Counted from the stretch's first letter, positions 17,900-28,236 are shown. The stretch: DNA of 64,000 nucleotides from Oceanomicrobium pacificus (GCF_009833495.1 NZ_WUWG01000006.1:124001-188000), one strand, 5' to 3'. Translations and numbers: made by a program. The notes: a model not told the origin generated them from the letters alone.

Positions 17900-18922
17900 T
17901 CAGGTGCCCGCCGCCACGACCTCCTGCTCGATCGCACCGAAAATGGACTGGCCGTCCGCATCCTTCATCTCGATCCGCACCCGGTCGCCAGTTGCGAGGA
18001 AGGGCGTACTGGCCGCGCCGTGGCGAAGCAGTTCGACGACGCGCTGTTCGGCGATGCAACTGTAGCCGCGCCCGCCCTCGGCCAGGGGCAGGCCCGGATC
18101 GTCGGCGCCGCCCGGCCCGGTGTTGGAGACGGTGCCCGACCCGATGATGGTGCCCGCCCCGAGCGCCCGCGTCCGTGCGGCATGGGCAATGAGCGTGCCG
18201 AAATCGAAGATCATGTCTTCCCCGGCCTCCGCCCGCCCGAGCGGAGCATCATTCAGGTCGACATGGAGCGGCAGGTGCAGCCGCCCGTCGCGCCATGCCG
18301 CGCCGAGCGCGTCCGGTGTCACCGCGACCGGAGAGAAGGCCGACGCCGGTTTCGACTGGAAGAAACCGAACCCCTTGGCCAGTTCGTCGGGGATGAGCGC
18401 CCGCAAGGAGACGTCATTGCAGAGCATGACGAGCCGGATCAGACCGCGCGCATCCTCGGCGCTGCAACCCATCGGCACATCTCCGGTGATGACGGCAATC
18501 TCGCCCTCGCAGTCCAGATCACAGTCCGGTTCGGGCTGCGGGATCGGGTCGCGTGGTCCGAGGAATCCGTCCGAGCCGCCCTGATAGAGGAGCGGGTCGG
18601 TCCAGAACCGTTCCGGCATCTCGGCGCCGCGGGCGCGGCGCACAAGTGCGACGTGATTGACGTAGGCCGACCCGTCCGCCCATTGATAGGCGCGCGGCAG
18701 GGGGGCGCGGGCGAGCCGTTCGTGAAACCGCTCCAGCGGCTGGCTGCCGCTTTCCACACCGGCGGCGACGGCTTCCAGCTTGGGCGCGACATCGTCCCAC
18801 GCATCGAGCGCGGCTTGCAGCGTGGGCGCGATATGCCCGACGCCGGTACACCATGCGAGGTTGCGCGACACGCAGACCAGCCGCCCGTCGCGGCTGCCAT
18901 CATCGAGCGTTGCCAGTTTCAT
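17900..18922 (-). CDS. fahA: Fumarylacetoacetate hydrolase
   Basis: Cleaves fumarylacetoacetate to fumarate and acetoacetate, the last step of tyrosine/homogentisate catabolism. 340 residues from the ATG at 18922, preceded by GGAAGG. Metal-binding acidic residues appear in DCEGEIAVITG, and VMLCNDVSLRALIP with KGFGFFQSKPASAFSP is the family signature; GSGTVSN follows. It lies 52 bp downstream of hmgA on the same strand. The enzyme for the intermediate step, maleylacetoacetate isomerase, is not in the window. Confidence 0.92.
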   Translation of the reverse strand: MKLATLDDGSRDGRLVCVSRNLAWCTGVGHIAPTLQAALDAWDDVAPKLEAVAAGVESGSQPLERFHERLARAPLPRAYQWADGSAYVNHVALVRRARGAEMPERFWTDPLLYQGGSDGFLGPRDPIPQPEPDCDLDCEGEIAVITGDVPMGCSAEDARGLIRLVMLCNDVSLRALIPDELAKGFGFFQSKPASAFSPVAVTPDALGAAWRDGRLHLPLHVDLNDAPLGRAEAGEDMIFDFGTLIAHAARTRALGAGTIIGSGTVSNTGPGGADDPGLPLAEGGRGYSCIAEQRVVELLRHGAASTPFLATGDRVRIEMKDADGQSIFGAIEQEVVAAGT

Positions 18923-18974
18923 GGACGATCCTTCCCCGTTTGGCGCGGATGCGCCTGTTTTCTTTCGGACCATC

Positions 18975-20297
18975 TCACCACGGATCGGGCGTTCCATCGA
19001 ATCGTTTCTTTAGGCCGGTCCAGCAATCGAGATAGCGGTCCTGTAACGGCGCCTCTCCGGCCGCAAACGGGGTGAGGTGCTGGGGAAAGCGCGTCTCGAA
19101 CATGAAGGACATCGTGTCGGTCAGCTTGACCGGTTTCAGGTCCTCCGTGCTGGCCTTCTCGAACGCGTCCGTGTCAGGACCATGCGGCAGCATCATATTG
19201 TGGAGGCTCATGCCGCCCGGCACGAACCCTTCCGGCTTGGCATCGTAGATGCCATGCACATTGCCCATGAATTCGGACATGATGTTCTTGTGATACCAGG
19301 GCGGGCGGAAGGTGTTTTCCGCCGGCAGCCAGCGTTCGGGGAAGATGACGAAGTCGATATTGGCGGTCCCCTCGACGCCCGACGGCGCGGTCAGCACGGT
19401 GAAGATCGACGGATCGGGATGGTCGAAGAGGATCGCACCCACGGGCGAGAAACTGCGCAGGTCGTATTTGCAGGGCGCGTAGTTGCCGTGCCAGGCGACG
19501 ACGTCGAGCGGGCTGTGCGGCAGATCGGTCGCGTGGAACTCGCCGCACCATTTGACGACCAGTTGGCAGGAGCGGTCGACCTCCTCGAACCGGGCCTCGG
19601 GCGTGCGGAAGTCACGCGGGTTGGCCAGACAGTTGGCACCGATCGGCCCGCGGCCGGGCAAGGTGAACTTGGCACCGTAATTCTCGCAGATGAACCCGCG
19701 GGCCGGCCCGTCCGGCAGGGTGACGCGGAAGACCATGCCGCGCGGCAGGACCGCAATTTCCAGCGGCTCCAGATCGATCCGGCCGAGTTCGGTGTCGATC
19801 CGCAACCGGCCCTCCTGCGGCACCAGAAGAAGCTCGCTGTCGGCGGAATAGAAGAACCGGTCCTGCATGTCCGCGGTGGCCAGATAGGCATGGATGGCTA
19901 GCCCGACCTGCGTGTTCACATCCCCCGCCGTCGTCATCGTGCGGATCCCGTCGAGGAAATCCTGCGGCGCGTCGGGCAGCGGCAGCGGGTCCCAGCGGAA
20001 CTGGCCGAGCGACTGGATGTCGGGGTCGATCGCAGGCGCCGTCCGCCAGTAGGGAACGGGAATGCGCGAAAACCGGCCCGTGTGGCGGACCGAGGGTCGG
20101 ATGCGGTAGCACCATGTCCGCTCGTTCTGGTGGCTCGGCGCGGTAAAGGGCGTGCCGGACAGTTGTTCGGCATAGAGGCCGTAGGCGCAGCGCTGCGGCG
20201 AGTTCTGCCCCTCGGGCAGGGCGCCGGGCAGGGCCTCCGTTTCGAAATCATTGCCGAATCCCGGCATGTATCCGGCGGGCGTGGAAGTTGCAGCCAT
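18975..20297 (-). CDS. hmgA: Homogentisate 1,2-dioxygenase
   Basis: Opens the ring of homogentisate to maleylacetoacetate using non-haem Fe(II) and O2. 440 residues, normal for the family. The start at 20297 is preceded by [28 protein letters not shown] is the N-terminal signature; iron ligands are seen in [10 protein letters not shown] (His and Glu) and [12 protein letters not shown] (His). First gene of the hmgA-fahA operon; the divergent MarR gene and the palindrome at 20368-20390 lie directly upstream. Confidence 0.96.
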   Translation of the reverse strand: MAATSTPAGYMPGFGNDFETEALPGALPEGQNSPQRCAYGLYAEQLSGTPFTAPSHQNERTWCYRIRPSVRHTGRFSRIPVPYWRTAPAIDPDIQSLGQFRWDPLPLPDAPQDFLDGIRTMTTAGDVNTQVGLAIHAYLATADMQDRFFYSADSELLLVPQEGRLRIDTELGRIDLEPLEIAVLPRGMVFRVTLPDGPARGFICENYGAKFTLPGRGPIGANCLANPRDFRTPEARFEEVDRSCQLVVKWCGEFHATDLPHSPLDVVAWHGNYAPCKYDLRSFSPVGAILFDHPDPSIFTVLTAPSGVEGTANIDFVIFPERWLPAENTFRPPWYHKNIMSEFMGNVHGIYDAKPEGFVPGGMSLHNMMLPHGPDTDAFEKASTEDLKPVKLTDTMSFMFETRFPQHLTPFAAGEAPLQDRYLDCWTGLKKRFDGTPDPW

Positions 20298-20367
20298 GAG
20301 TGCCTCCTTTGCGCGCCGGCAAGCGCCTTGCAAAGCGCTGCCGGATGCGCGTATCGTGGAGCATAAA

Positions 20368-20390
20368 TCATTTCATTGCAAATGAAATGA
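20368..20390. promoter_or_regulatory. Perfect palindrome in the hmgA/marR intergenic region
   Basis: TCATTTCATT (20368-20377), GCA, AATGAAATGA (20381-20390): a perfect 10-3-10 inverted repeat, the size and symmetry of a MarR dimer operator. It sits between hmgA (ATG at 20297) and the MarR gene (ATG at 20425), so one site could control both transcripts. Confidence 0.75.
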
Positions 20391-20424
20391 AGTCAAGGTG
20401 CTGATGGGAAAGGATGCGGACCCT

Positions 20425-20946
20425 ATGGACGAACCGCTCGATCTCGACGGGTTTCTGCCCTACCGGCTGGCGGTGCTGGCCGCGCGGACAAGCCGGATGC
20501 TGGCCGCCGCCTATCAGGCGCGGTTCGACATCTCGATCCACGAATGGCGGATCATTGCGCATCTGGCGCAGGCCTCACCGGTGACGGTGCGGGATCTCGC
20601 GGCGCGGACCGATCTCGACCGGCCGGCCGTCAGCCGGGCGGTCGACCGGCTGCGGCTGCGCGGCTTGGTGGAAAAGGCGCCGGTCAGCACCGACCGCCGG
20701 CTGGTCGCCATCGCGCTGACCGGAGAAGGGCAGGCGCTCTATGGCCGCATCGTGCCGCTTGCACGTGCCTTCGAGGCACGGCTCGGGGATGCAGACGCGC
20801 AGGCCGCTCTCATGGCAGGGCTCGACGCGCTCGATACGGAACTGGATGCGATGGAGGCCGCCGCGCGAGCGGCCGGAGACCGGAATGCAGATCAGTCGGA
20901 CGGGGACGGATCATCCGCGAACCAGCCGCAATCGGGCCAGCCATAG
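20425..20946 (+). CDS. MarR family transcriptional regulator of homogentisate catabolism (HmgR-like)
   Basis: A 173-residue winged-helix repressor, probably sensing homogentisate or a related acid. The winged helix runs from about 40 to 105: VRDLAARTDLDRPAVSRAVDRL is the helix-turn-helix region and STDRRLVAIALTGEG the wing. ATG at 20425 chosen because LDLDGFLPYRLAVLAAR usually begins near the start in this family and AAAGGA lies 10 nt before; ATG at 20404 and GTG at 20398 are alternatives. It is divergent from hmgA across the palindrome. Its last 55 bp overlap the convergent gene at 20892-21506. Confidence 0.88.
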   Translation: MDEPLDLDGFLPYRLAVLAARTSRMLAAAYQARFDISIHEWRIIAHLAQASPVTVRDLAARTDLDRPAVSRAVDRLRLRGLVEKAPVSTDRRLVAIALTGEGQALYGRIVPLARAFEARLGDADAQAALMAGLDALDTELDAMEAAARAAGDRNADQSDGDGSSANQPQSGQP

Positions 20947-21506
20947 CCCCAGCGCCACGGCAGTCCGGTGCAGGGCCCGCCGCCGGCCCGCACGGCCAGA
21001 TACATGGACCCGGCTGTGAGCGCCATCAAGCGCGTCCAGTCGTCCCGATCCAGCCCGTGGCGCGCGCGCAGGCGGGCGGCTTCGGCATCGTCCCAGCCGG
21101 TGACGCAAGCCTCCAGCTGCCGGTCGGCCTGCAGCCGTGCGTCATAGCTGGCATCCGGATCGGGGTCCGACCCGCCTTCGTGATAGGCCCGGTCGTGAAT
21201 GACACAGCATTCGGCCCAGGGCGGTTTCTGCCCGATATCCTCGGCCAGTGACGGAAACTCGCGGGCGAGCAGTTCCCAGCTGGCCGACATGCCGCCCGAA
21301 CAGCCGTCCGTCGTGAACGGGGCGAGTGTTGCGCCGGTGCGGGACCGGACCTCGGCCAGATCCTCATGCGCGGGGCGCTCGAACCGGCGATGCAGCCCGC
21401 CCATGCGGCCTTCTTCCTCTGCGCTGCGGTCCTGCGCGGGCAGGGCGGCTGGCAGGACGGGCAGGCCGAGCGCCACGCCGATCGAGATGACCCGAGACAT
21501 GCGCAT
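20892..21506 (-). CDS. Secreted protein with phospholipase-A2-like active-site motif
   Basis: 204 residues with an N-terminal Sec signal (about 1-25, VALGLPVLPAALPAQ). The mature part contains DGCSGG (67-72) and then CCVIHDRAY (100-108). The latter fits the CCxxHD core of secreted phospholipase A2, and DGCSGG could be the calcium loop. A further cysteine pair lies near the C-terminus (CTGLPWRWGYGWPDC). The start at 21506 is 2 bp past the GDPD stop, so the genes are probably co-transcribed, and GDPD products would follow naturally from phospholipid hydrolysis. Enzymatic activity is inferred; the rest of the fold is not recognised. ATG at 21500 is an equal start alternative. Confidence 0.6.
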   Translation of the reverse strand: MRMSRVISIGVALGLPVLPAALPAQDRSAEEEGRMGGLHRRFERPAHEDLAEVRSRTGATLAPFTTDGCSGGMSASWELLAREFPSLAEDIGQKPPWAECCVIHDRAYHEGGSDPDPDASYDARLQADRQLEACVTGWDDAEAARLRARHGLDRDDWTRLMALTAGSMYLAVRAGGGPCTGLPWRWGYGWPDCGWFADDPSPSD

Positions 21507-21507
21507 C

Positions 21508-23376
21508 TCAGGGCGACGCATCGCGGTAGGCGTTGGGCGGGGCGTCATTTCCAAAGAGCGTCGCCACAAGCAGGAGCAGCCGCTCGGTCGTGGTCAGTTC
21601 CGCCCGCTCCGCCAGAACAGACCGCGCGAGGGCCGGTTCGTCGGTAATCAGCCCGTCGACCCCGAAGCCGGTATAGCGGTTCAGATCGAGCGCGCTGTTG
21701 ACCGTCCAGACGAGAACCGGTTTTCCGGCCGCATGGGCGCGACGGATAAAGCCGGGGCTCGCGATCCCGCTGTTCACGGCCAGAAAATCGGCCTCCAGCC
21801 CCGACAGGTCGCCAATGGCGGTGGCCGCGAGCAGGCCGACCTGCCAATCGGGCCGCAGCGCCTTCATCTTCTGCACGCCCTCATATTTGAGCGACATGAG
21901 CATGACATGATCGACCATGCCCGCCGCTTCGACAATCTCGGCCACGCGGGCTTCCAGCTGCTGGTCATGGCCGTAATATTTCAACTCGATCAGCACCTTC
22001 GCCCGGCCCTTGGCCGCGTCCAGCACATCGCGGAGGAGCGGCACCCGCGCGTCGGCATAGTCCGGGCCGAACCAGCTGCCGATATCGAGCCGGTCGAGAT
22101 CCGCGCGCGTCGCATCCCAGATCGTGACCGGATCGCCTGACAGTTTCATGAAGTCGCTGTCATGGAAGACGACAATCTCGCCGTCGGCGCTCTCCTGCAC
22201 GTCGATCTCGACCCAGTCGGCACCGTCCTCGATCGCCTTTTCCACCGCGTCCATCGTGTTCTCGGGCCGTGCGCCTGCTGCCCCGCGATGGGCGATCACC
22301 TGCGCGCGATCCTCGATCTCGATCTCCGACAGGAACGCGTGGCCCATCCAGATCGCGCCGCCCACGAGCAGCACCAGTGCCAGCCCGGCGACGCGGAGCG
22401 TCAGCTTGGCGCGGCGGGTATCGTCCGGCGTGGCGGCGTGACCGATCACGGGCAGGGCCGCATCCGGCGCGCCGCGTTTGAGAAGATCGACGAGCAGACA
22501 GGCGAAGGTGCCCGTGGCCAGCGCCGAGAGGATCAGGTTGCCCGCAAGGAACAAGAGCGAGACAAGGCCGAGGGCGACCGCGAGCGCGCCAAGATCGTGG
22601 CGCACCGGTGCAGTGACCAGATGGCCGATGAACGCGGCCACCGCGCCGAGAAGTGCCAGCAATATGGCCCCGGCAATCGCCCAGATGGCGAAGGCCGAAA
22701 ATGCGGGCCAGCGCTGGCCCTCCATCAGGCGACGGCTTTCCGCAAAACTTTCGGCCGGCGTTGCGAGGCCGAAGAGCGTCAGCGGCAGGGCCAGTGTCCA
22801 GGCAAGAAGCTTCCGCACCAGCACGATGGCGCCCAAGGTCAGGATCGGGACGATCAGCGCCACGGCAAGCCAGAAAGCCGGCGGGTGGGCGGTCAGGTAA
22901 TAGTTGATGTCATAGTCGGTGAGCAGGAAGAGCGCGACGAGGAAAGCGGCGAGCGCGAAGGGCGCGGCCAGCGCCAGCACGCGCAACACCAGCCGGGCGG
23001 TGAAGCCGATCAGACGTGGCGCCTGTCCGGCCAGATGGCGCATGGCGGTGACGATCCCGAGCCGGTGATCCTCGCGTCCCGCCTCGTCGGCGAGCATCAG
23101 CGCGGCGGTGGCAAGGGCTGCGAAAGCGATGCCGAGGGCCGCGATCACGACCAGTCCGGCGAACCCGACCGGAGAGAGCAGGAAGCGCGCGATATCCTGA
23201 TCGGCAACCGCAGACTGGCCCGAGAGGCTGATCCCGAACTGAACCAGCGCCCCGAAGAGCGGCCAGAGCAGGATCGTGCCAAGGAGTACGAAGCCCAAAT
23301 AGATGACGAGCACCTGCCGCCATTCGCCAAGGCAGCGCAGGAAGGCCGCTTTCCACAAGTTCCAGCCTGTATGCAT
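21508..23376 (-). CDS. Membrane-anchored glycerophosphodiester phosphodiesterase
   Basis: A 622-residue protein: the first 345 residues hold six to eight membrane segments (GDPD membrane domain), and the remainder is a GDPD catalytic barrel. The catalytic signature is present in full: HRG at 363-365, PEN at 371-373, WVEIDVQ at 388-394 and HD at 405-406. It hydrolyses glycerophosphodiesters to glycerol 3-phosphate and an alcohol, probably outside the membrane. Start at 23376 has GGAGG upstream. The gene for the PLA2-like protein follows immediately. Confidence 0.92.
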   Translation of the reverse strand: MHTGWNLWKAAFLRCLGEWRQVLVIYLGFVLLGTILLWPLFGALVQFGISLSGQSAVADQDIARFLLSPVGFAGLVVIAALGIAFAALATAALMLADEAGREDHRLGIVTAMRHLAGQAPRLIGFTARLVLRVLALAAPFALAAFLVALFLLTDYDINYYLTAHPPAFWLAVALIVPILTLGAIVLVRKLLAWTLALPLTLFGLATPAESFAESRRLMEGQRWPAFSAFAIWAIAGAILLALLGAVAAFIGHLVTAPVRHDLGALAVALGLVSLLFLAGNLILSALATGTFACLLVDLLKRGAPDAALPVIGHAATPDDTRRAKLTLRVAGLALVLLVGGAIWMGHAFLSEIEIEDRAQVIAHRGAAGARPENTMDAVEKAIEDGADWVEIDVQESADGEIVVFHDSDFMKLSGDPVTIWDATRADLDRLDIGSWFGPDYADARVPLLRDVLDAAKGRAKVLIELKYYGHDQQLEARVAEIVEAAGMVDHVMLMSLKYEGVQKMKALRPDWQVGLLAATAIGDLSGLEADFLAVNSGIASPGFIRRAHAAGKPVLVWTVNSALDLNRYTGFGVDGLITDEPALARSVLAERAELTTTERLLLLVATLFGNDAPPNAYRDASP

Positions 23377-23448
23377 GATGCCTCCGTCCCGCTTCGATCG
23401 AAGGCATCGTAACGGGCGGCGCGCGCGCCGCCTATCCTTTTGACGTGT

Positions 23449-24210
23449 CTATTTCTTCAGCTGGTAGCCGGTCTTGAAAATCCACCAGATGACCCCGAGG
23501 CAGAGCGCGAGGAATAGCCCCACCATCGCGAGGCTGATGCCCACCGGCACGTCGGACACCTCGAAGAAGCTCCAGCGGAAGCCGGAGATCAGGTAGACGA
23601 CCGGATTGGCCAGCGCGACCGACTGCCAGGCTTCCGGCAGCATCGAGATCGAATAGAAGGCCCCGCCGAGGAAGACGAGCGGTGTGACCACCAGAAGCGG
23701 CACAAGCTGCAACTTCTCGAAACTGTCGGCCCAGATGCCGATGATGAAGCCGAGCAGGCTGAAGGAGATCGCTGTCAGAACGAGGAAACCGACCATCCAG
23801 AGCGGATGAGCAATGCGGATATCGACGAAAAGCGTCGCGGTCAGCAGGATGATGAGCCCGATCATCAGCGCCTTGGTGGCCGCCGCACCGACATAGCCGA
23901 TCACCACCTCGAAGAAGGAGACGGGCGCGCTCAGGATCTCGAAGATCGTGCCGGTGAATTTCGGGAAGTAGATGCCGAAACTGGCATTCGAGATGCTCTG
24001 GGTCAGGAGCGTCAGCATGATCAGGCCCGGCACGATGAACGCGCCGTAGGACACGCCCTCGACCGTTTCGATCCGGCTGCCGATTGCGGACCCGAAAACC
24101 ACGAAATAGAGCGAGGTGGAGACAACGGGCGAGACGATGCTCTGCCAGATGGTGCGCCAGGTCCGCGCCATCTCGAACAGGTAGATCGCTTTGACGGCCT
24201 GGAAATTCAT
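23449..24210 (-). CDS. ABC-2 type transporter permease
   Basis: A 253-residue protein with six membrane helices of the ABC-2 exporter class. [17 protein letters not shown] is the typical cytoplasmic coupling region. Its ATG at 24210 overlaps the ATPase stop as ATGA, so it is the permease partner of the gene at 24207-25133. Substrate not evident; related pairs export drugs, polysaccharides or haem. Confidence 0.9.
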   Translation of the reverse strand: MNFQAVKAIYLFEMARTWRTIWQSIVSPVVSTSLYFVVFGSAIGSRIETVEGVSYGAFIVPGLIMLTLLTQSISNASFGIYFPKFTGTIFEILSAPVSFFEVVIGYVGAAATKALMIGLIILLTATLFVDIRIAHPLWMVGFLVLTAISFSLLGFIIGIWADSFEKLQLVPLLVVTPLVFLGGAFYSISMLPEAWQSVALANPVVYLISGFRWSFFEVSDVPVGISLAMVGLFLALCLGVIWWIFKTGYQLKK

Positions 24211-25133
24211 GCGCTGTCCTTTACGAGGCTGACGAAGATTTCTTCGAGGGAGGATTGCGAGGTGCGCAGATCGCGAAACGAGATGCCGGCGGCAGAGAGG
24301 TCGCCCAGAAGCGCCGTGATCCCGGTGCGTTTGGCCTGCGTGTCATAGGTGTAGGTCAGGCTTGTGCCACCGTCGCCCAGTTCCAGCGCATAGTCCATCA
24401 GGCTGTCGGGCAGCGCATCGAGCGGCGCCTGCAGGTCGAGCGTCAGCTGCTTCTGGCCCATTTTCTGCATGAGCGCCTGCTTTTCCTCCACCAGCAGCAG
24501 CTCGCCATTGTTGATGACCCCGATCCGGTCGGCGATCTCCTCTGCCTCCTCGATATAGTGGGTGGTCAAGATGATGGTGACGCCGGTGCGGCGCAGGTCG
24601 CGCACGACCTCCCACATATCCTTGCGCAATTCCATGTCGACGCCGGCTGTCGGTTCGTCGAGGAACAGAATCTCGGGCTCGTGCGCGAGCGCCTTGGCGA
24701 TCAGCACCCGCCGCTTCATGCCGCCCGAGAGCATCATGATTTTGTTGTCCTTCTTGTCCCACAGGGACAGGGACTTCAGCACCCGTTCCACCACCGCATC
24801 GTCGCGTTTCTTGCCGAAGAGCCCGCGGGTGAAGCTGACCGTGTCGAAGACGCTCTCGAACGCGTCGGTGGTCAGTTCCTGCGGAACAAGGCCGATCATC
24901 GCGCGGGTCTTGCGATAGTCGGTGACAATGTCATGCCCAGCGACGGTGACGCTGCCCTCGCTCGGGGTCACGATCCCGCAAATCGTGGAGATGAGCGTGG
25001 TCTTGCCCGCGCCATTGGGGCCGAGCAGCGCGAGGATCTCGCCCTTCTCGATGTCGAGCGTGACGGATTTGAGGGCCTCGAACCCGTTGGCATAGCGCTT
25101 GGACAGCGCCTTGATGGAAACGATGGGATCCAT
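24207..25133 (-). CDS. ABC transporter ATP-binding protein (ABC-2 exporter)
   Basis: A 308-residue ATPase with Walker A GPNGAGKT (38-45), signature LSGGMKRR, and Walker [12 protein letters not shown]. The C-terminal region beyond about 220 is the extra domain seen in DrrA/NodI-like ATPases. Start at 25133 ([14 protein letters not shown]) is chosen over one five codons earlier that lacks conservation. Drives the overlapping permease downstream. Confidence 0.92.
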   Translation of the reverse strand: MDPIVSIKALSKRYANGFEALKSVTLDIEKGEILALLGPNGAGKTTLISTICGIVTPSEGSVTVAGHDIVTDYRKTRAMIGLVPQELTTDAFESVFDTVSFTRGLFGKKRDDAVVERVLKSLSLWDKKDNKIMMLSGGMKRRVLIAKALAHEPEILFLDEPTAGVDMELRKDMWEVVRDLRRTGVTIILTTHYIEEAEEIADRIGVINNGELLLVEEKQALMQKMGQKQLTLDLQAPLDALPDSLMDYALELGDGGTSLTYTYDTQAKRTGITALLGDLSAAGISFRDLRTSQSSLEEIFVSLVKDSA

Positions 25134-25155
25134 GCATCCTCGTGGCAATTGGGTG

Positions 25156-25818
25156 TCAGGTCAGGGAGGCGATCGCCCGCAGGAACGGGACAAGCTCCTG
25201 ATAGCAGGCCGCGCAAGCCGCGAAAAGGCCGGAACCGTCCGGCGCCGCGCCGGATAGGGGACGGAAGGCGTGCAACCCCTTGTGCCGCAGGAACCGCGCG
25301 TCGGGATGGTCTGCGGGATAGGGCGCGGGGACGCGTTTCAGATCCGGTTCGCCAAGCCGCCAGCCCGATGCCTCCAGCGCGGTTGCCAGTTGCAGCAGGG
25401 GACTGTCGCTGTTGCCAATGGCATGGCGGTAGCGCTCCAGCGCCGGTTTCGCGAAAGCAAGCACGCCCCCGCCGAGCTGGATGCCGCCCGGCTCCAGCGA
25501 GAAATAGAAGGCCGGCCGCGCGGGGTCCGGTTCCGGGTCGCTTGTGTCACGCAGGAGCGCGCGATAGTGGGTGACATAGGGGGTCTTGTCCTTGGAAAAC
25601 CGCAGGTCGCGATGCATGCGGAAACTCTTCCGGCTGAGCGTCCGGCCGATTTCGGGACCGAAACGAGTGGCCAGATCATCGAGAAGCGCATCCGACGGGG
25701 CCGCGACATCGCGCTGAAACCGGGATTTGCGCGCCGTGAACCAGTCGCGATCATTGTTCTGCGCAAGCTCTGAAAGGAAGCGCTGCGCCGCGGCTGGGTA
25801 ATCGTCCGTTTCGGTCAT
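25156..25818 (-). CDS. DUF2461 domain protein
   Basis: 220 residues matching the DUF2461/TIGR02453 family: NNDRDWF near the N-terminus, then [19 protein letters not shown] and the GGIQLGGG strand. Function unknown in the family. It is 22 bp upstream of the ABC exporter ATPase on the same strand and divergent from the DUF4202 gene, so it may lead that operon. Confidence 0.82.
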   Translation of the reverse strand: MTETDDYPAAAQRFLSELAQNNDRDWFTARKSRFQRDVAAPSDALLDDLATRFGPEIGRTLSRKSFRMHRDLRFSKDKTPYVTHYRALLRDTSDPEPDPARPAFYFSLEPGGIQLGGGVLAFAKPALERYRHAIGNSDSPLLQLATALEASGWRLGEPDLKRVPAPYPADHPDARFLRHKGLHAFRPLSGAAPDGSGLFAACAACYQELVPFLRAIASLT

Positions 25819-25943
25819 CCGTGCCCCCGTTCGATGCCGTCACGCATGCTGGCGCGGCGGTTGCGGTCTGGCAAGGGGCCTGTTCCGCCGCGCCGGCCTG
25901 GGCTAAGAGGGGCGGACGGAGACAGGCCACAGGTTCAGGGACA

Positions 25944-26510
25944 ATGACGATGCAGGAAGACAGGCTCGCCGCCACGCTGGAAGAGATCGACCGCAGGAAC
26001 GCAGCAGACCCGAATTTTGAAGAAGGGCAGCCGGCGGAACTGCTCTATGGCCAGCGGATGACCGAGACGCTGGACGCGTTCGCGCCCGATGCCGGTCCCT
26101 TGGTGCAGATCGCGGCGCGCGGCCAGCATCTGGAGCGCTGGACGCGACCGCGTGCGGATTATCCCGAAGGGAAGGCCGGCTATCATGCCTGGCGCAACGA
26201 TCTGAAAGCCTATCACGCGACCGAGGTGGCCGGGATCATGGCGGCGCAGGGCTACCCGCCGGAGGATCAGGAGACGGTCGGCCGGATGATCCGCAAGGAA
26301 GGCATCAAGCGCGACGCGCAGGTGCAACTGCTCGAGGACGTGATCTGCCTGACTTTCATCAAGCATTATTTCGCGGCATTCGCGGCCAAGCACCCGCAGG
26401 AAAAGGTGCTCGATATCGTGGCCAAGACGGGCCGGAAAATGTCGCCCGAAGGCAAGGCGGCGGCGCGGGCGCTCGGCCTGCCGTCCGACGTGGACGCGGC
26501 GCTGGGCTAA
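25944..26510 (+). CDS. DUF4202 domain protein
   Basis: 188 residues of the DUF4202 family, marked by ARGQHLERWTRPRADYPEGK and HAWRNDLKAYHA followed by VQLLEDVICLTFI. Pattern of conserved His, Glu and Asp suggests an HD-like metal site, but no activity is known to me. Start at 25944 (AGGGA four nt upstream), with ATG 25950 as an alternative. Its TAA stop overlaps the convergent sitD TAG stop (26507-26510). Confidence 0.82.
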   Translation: MTMQEDRLAATLEEIDRRNAADPNFEEGQPAELLYGQRMTETLDAFAPDAGPLVQIAARGQHLERWTRPRADYPEGKAGYHAWRNDLKAYHATEVAGIMAAQGYPPEDQETVGRMIRKEGIKRDAQVQLLEDVICLTFIKHYFAAFAAKHPQEKVLDIVAKTGRKMSPEGKAAARALGLPSDVDAALG

Positions 26511-27379
26511 GGCCTCGCGGACGGGGCGGGTGCCGCCCCGTCGCGCCGCGCGGCGGCGCGGGCCGAAAGGCTGACCTTCAGGAAACTGCCGATGAAGATG
26601 AGGGTCATCAGCACAACGATGGTGGGTGCCGGGGCACTGTCGATCCAGAAGCTCGCATAGATCCCGAAGAAGACACAGAAGAGCGAGACGGCCGCGCTCA
26701 GCGCCATCATCGGCCCGAACCGCCGGGTCCAGAGGAAGGCAATTGCGCCGGGGCCGACGATCATCGCCACCGCAAGGATCAGCCCCACGGCCTTCAGCGC
26801 AGCCACGACCGAGAGCGAGATGAGCGCCAGCAGACCGTAATGCAGCCAGCCGACCGGCAGGCCAATGGCGCGCGCATGCTGGGCATCGAACGCATGCACC
26901 ATGAAATCGCGCCGCCGCAGGATCAGGATGAGCGCGATGACCGCAGCGATGGCCGCGGTCTGGACCACGTCGCCCCAGGTCACGCCGAGCATGTCGCCAA
27001 AGAGGATATGGTCGAGATGCACATCCGTCTCGATCTGCCGGTAGAGCACGATCCCGAGCCCGAACATGCCGGAAAAAACCACCCCCATGACCGTGTCCTG
27101 TTTCACGCGGGAATTTTCCGCCAGATAGCCGGTTGCGAGCGCGCAGACCATGCCCGCCGCAAAAGCGCCCAGCACCAGCGGCGCGCCGAGCGCATAGGCA
27201 ATCACGATGCCCGGCAGGACCGCATGGCTGATCGCGTCCCCCATCAGCGCCCATCCGCGCAGCACCAACAGGCTCGACAGGAGCGCCATCGGCAGTGCGG
27301 CCGCCAGCGTGATCAGGAATGCCTGCTGCATGAACGGGAAGGCGAAAGGCAGGGCCAGCGTGTCGAGCAGCGCGGTCAC
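26507..27379 (-). CDS. sitD: Manganese/iron ABC transporter permease SitD
   Basis: A 290-residue ABC-3 family permease with about eight membrane helices. It contains GWALMGDAISHAVLPGIVIAY and the long cytoplasmic loop RRDFMVHAFDAQHARAIGL, both hallmarks of metal permeases of the SitC/ZnuB type. Start is a GTG at 27379 overlapping the sitC stop as GTGA. Last gene of the sitABCD operon, divergent from the Fur-family regulator. Confidence 0.88.
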   Translation of the reverse strand: MTALLDTLALPFAFPFMQQAFLITLAAALPMALLSSLLVLRGWALMGDAISHAVLPGIVIAYALGAPLVLGAFAAGMVCALATGYLAENSRVKQDTVMGVVFSGMFGLGIVLYRQIETDVHLDHILFGDMLGVTWGDVVQTAAIAAVIALILILRRRDFMVHAFDAQHARAIGLPVGWLHYGLLALISLSVVAALKAVGLILAVAMIVGPGAIAFLWTRRFGPMMALSAAVSLFCVFFGIYASFWIDSAPAPTIVVLMTLIFIGSFLKVSLSARAAARRDGAAPAPSARP

Positions 27380-28236
27380 GGGCGGGCCTCCGACAGGGCT
27401 GCGCGGGCCCGCCGGCGCGCTGCCAGCAACCCGTGGGTGGGCGCGAGGATGAAGGCGGCAAGGAAGATCACCGTCTGCAGGACCACGATGATGCCGCCCG
27501 TTGCCCCGTCGAGGAAGTAGCTCGCATAGGCGCCGAAGAAACTGGTGCCTGCACCGATCGCCACGCTCACCGCGATGAGCCGCGGGAACCGGTCGCACAG
27601 AAGGTAGGCGGTGGCGCCGGGCGTCACCACCATGGCGATCACCAGAAAGGCGCCGACCGTCTGGAGCGCGGCAACGGTCGAAGCGCTCAGAAGCACGAAG
27701 AAGACCAGTTTCAGCCGCGTCGGGTTCAGCCCGATCGAGCGCGCATGGCTTTCATCGAAAAAGGTGACCATCAGGTCTTTCCAGCGCAGCATGAGCACGG
27801 TGAGCGAAATGCCCCCGATGAGCGCAAGTTGCAGCGTGTCGGCAGGCGTGATCGCCAGCACATTGCCAAGGATGATCGTCTGGACGTTCACCGAACTCGG
27901 CGACAGCGACACCATGAAGAGCCCGAGCCCGAAAAAGGCGGTGAAGATGAGCCCGATGACCGTGTCTTCCTTGAGCCGCGTGCGCTGGTTGAGAAAGAGC
28001 ATCGCGCCCGCTGCCAGCCCGCCGGACAGGAACGCGCCAAGCGCGAAAGGCAGGCCGAGCATATAGGCGCCCGCCACGCCCGGCACGATCGCATGGCTCA
28101 GCGCATCACCGATGAGCGACCACCCTTTCAGCATCAGATAGGCCGACAGGAACGCGCAGACCGCGCCGACGAGCGCGCTCACCCACATGGCGTTGACCAT
28201 GTAGCCGTAGCCGAACGGCTCCAGAAACAGGGTCAC
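27376..28236 (-). CDS. sitC: Manganese/iron ABC transporter permease SitC
   Basis: 286 residues, ABC-3 family permease paralogous to sit[22 protein letters not shown] and [19 protein letters not shown] match the corresponding segments there. The start overlaps the sitB stop as ATGA. Two different permease subunits in one operon are the SitABCD (and TroABCD) arrangement and separate it from the single-permease ZnuABC. Confidence 0.88.
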   Translation of the reverse strand: MTLFLEPFGYGYMVNAMWVSALVGAVCAFLSAYLMLKGWSLIGDALSHAIVPGVAGAYMLGLPFALGAFLSGGLAAGAMLFLNQRTRLKEDTVIGLIFTAFFGLGLFMVSLSPSSVNVQTIILGNVLAITPADTLQLALIGGISLTVLMLRWKDLMVTFFDESHARSIGLNPTRLKLVFFVLLSASTVAALQTVGAFLVIAMVVTPGATAYLLCDRFPRLIAVSVAIGAGTSFFGAYASYFLDGATGGIIVVLQTVIFLAAFILAPTHGLLAARRRARAALSEARP

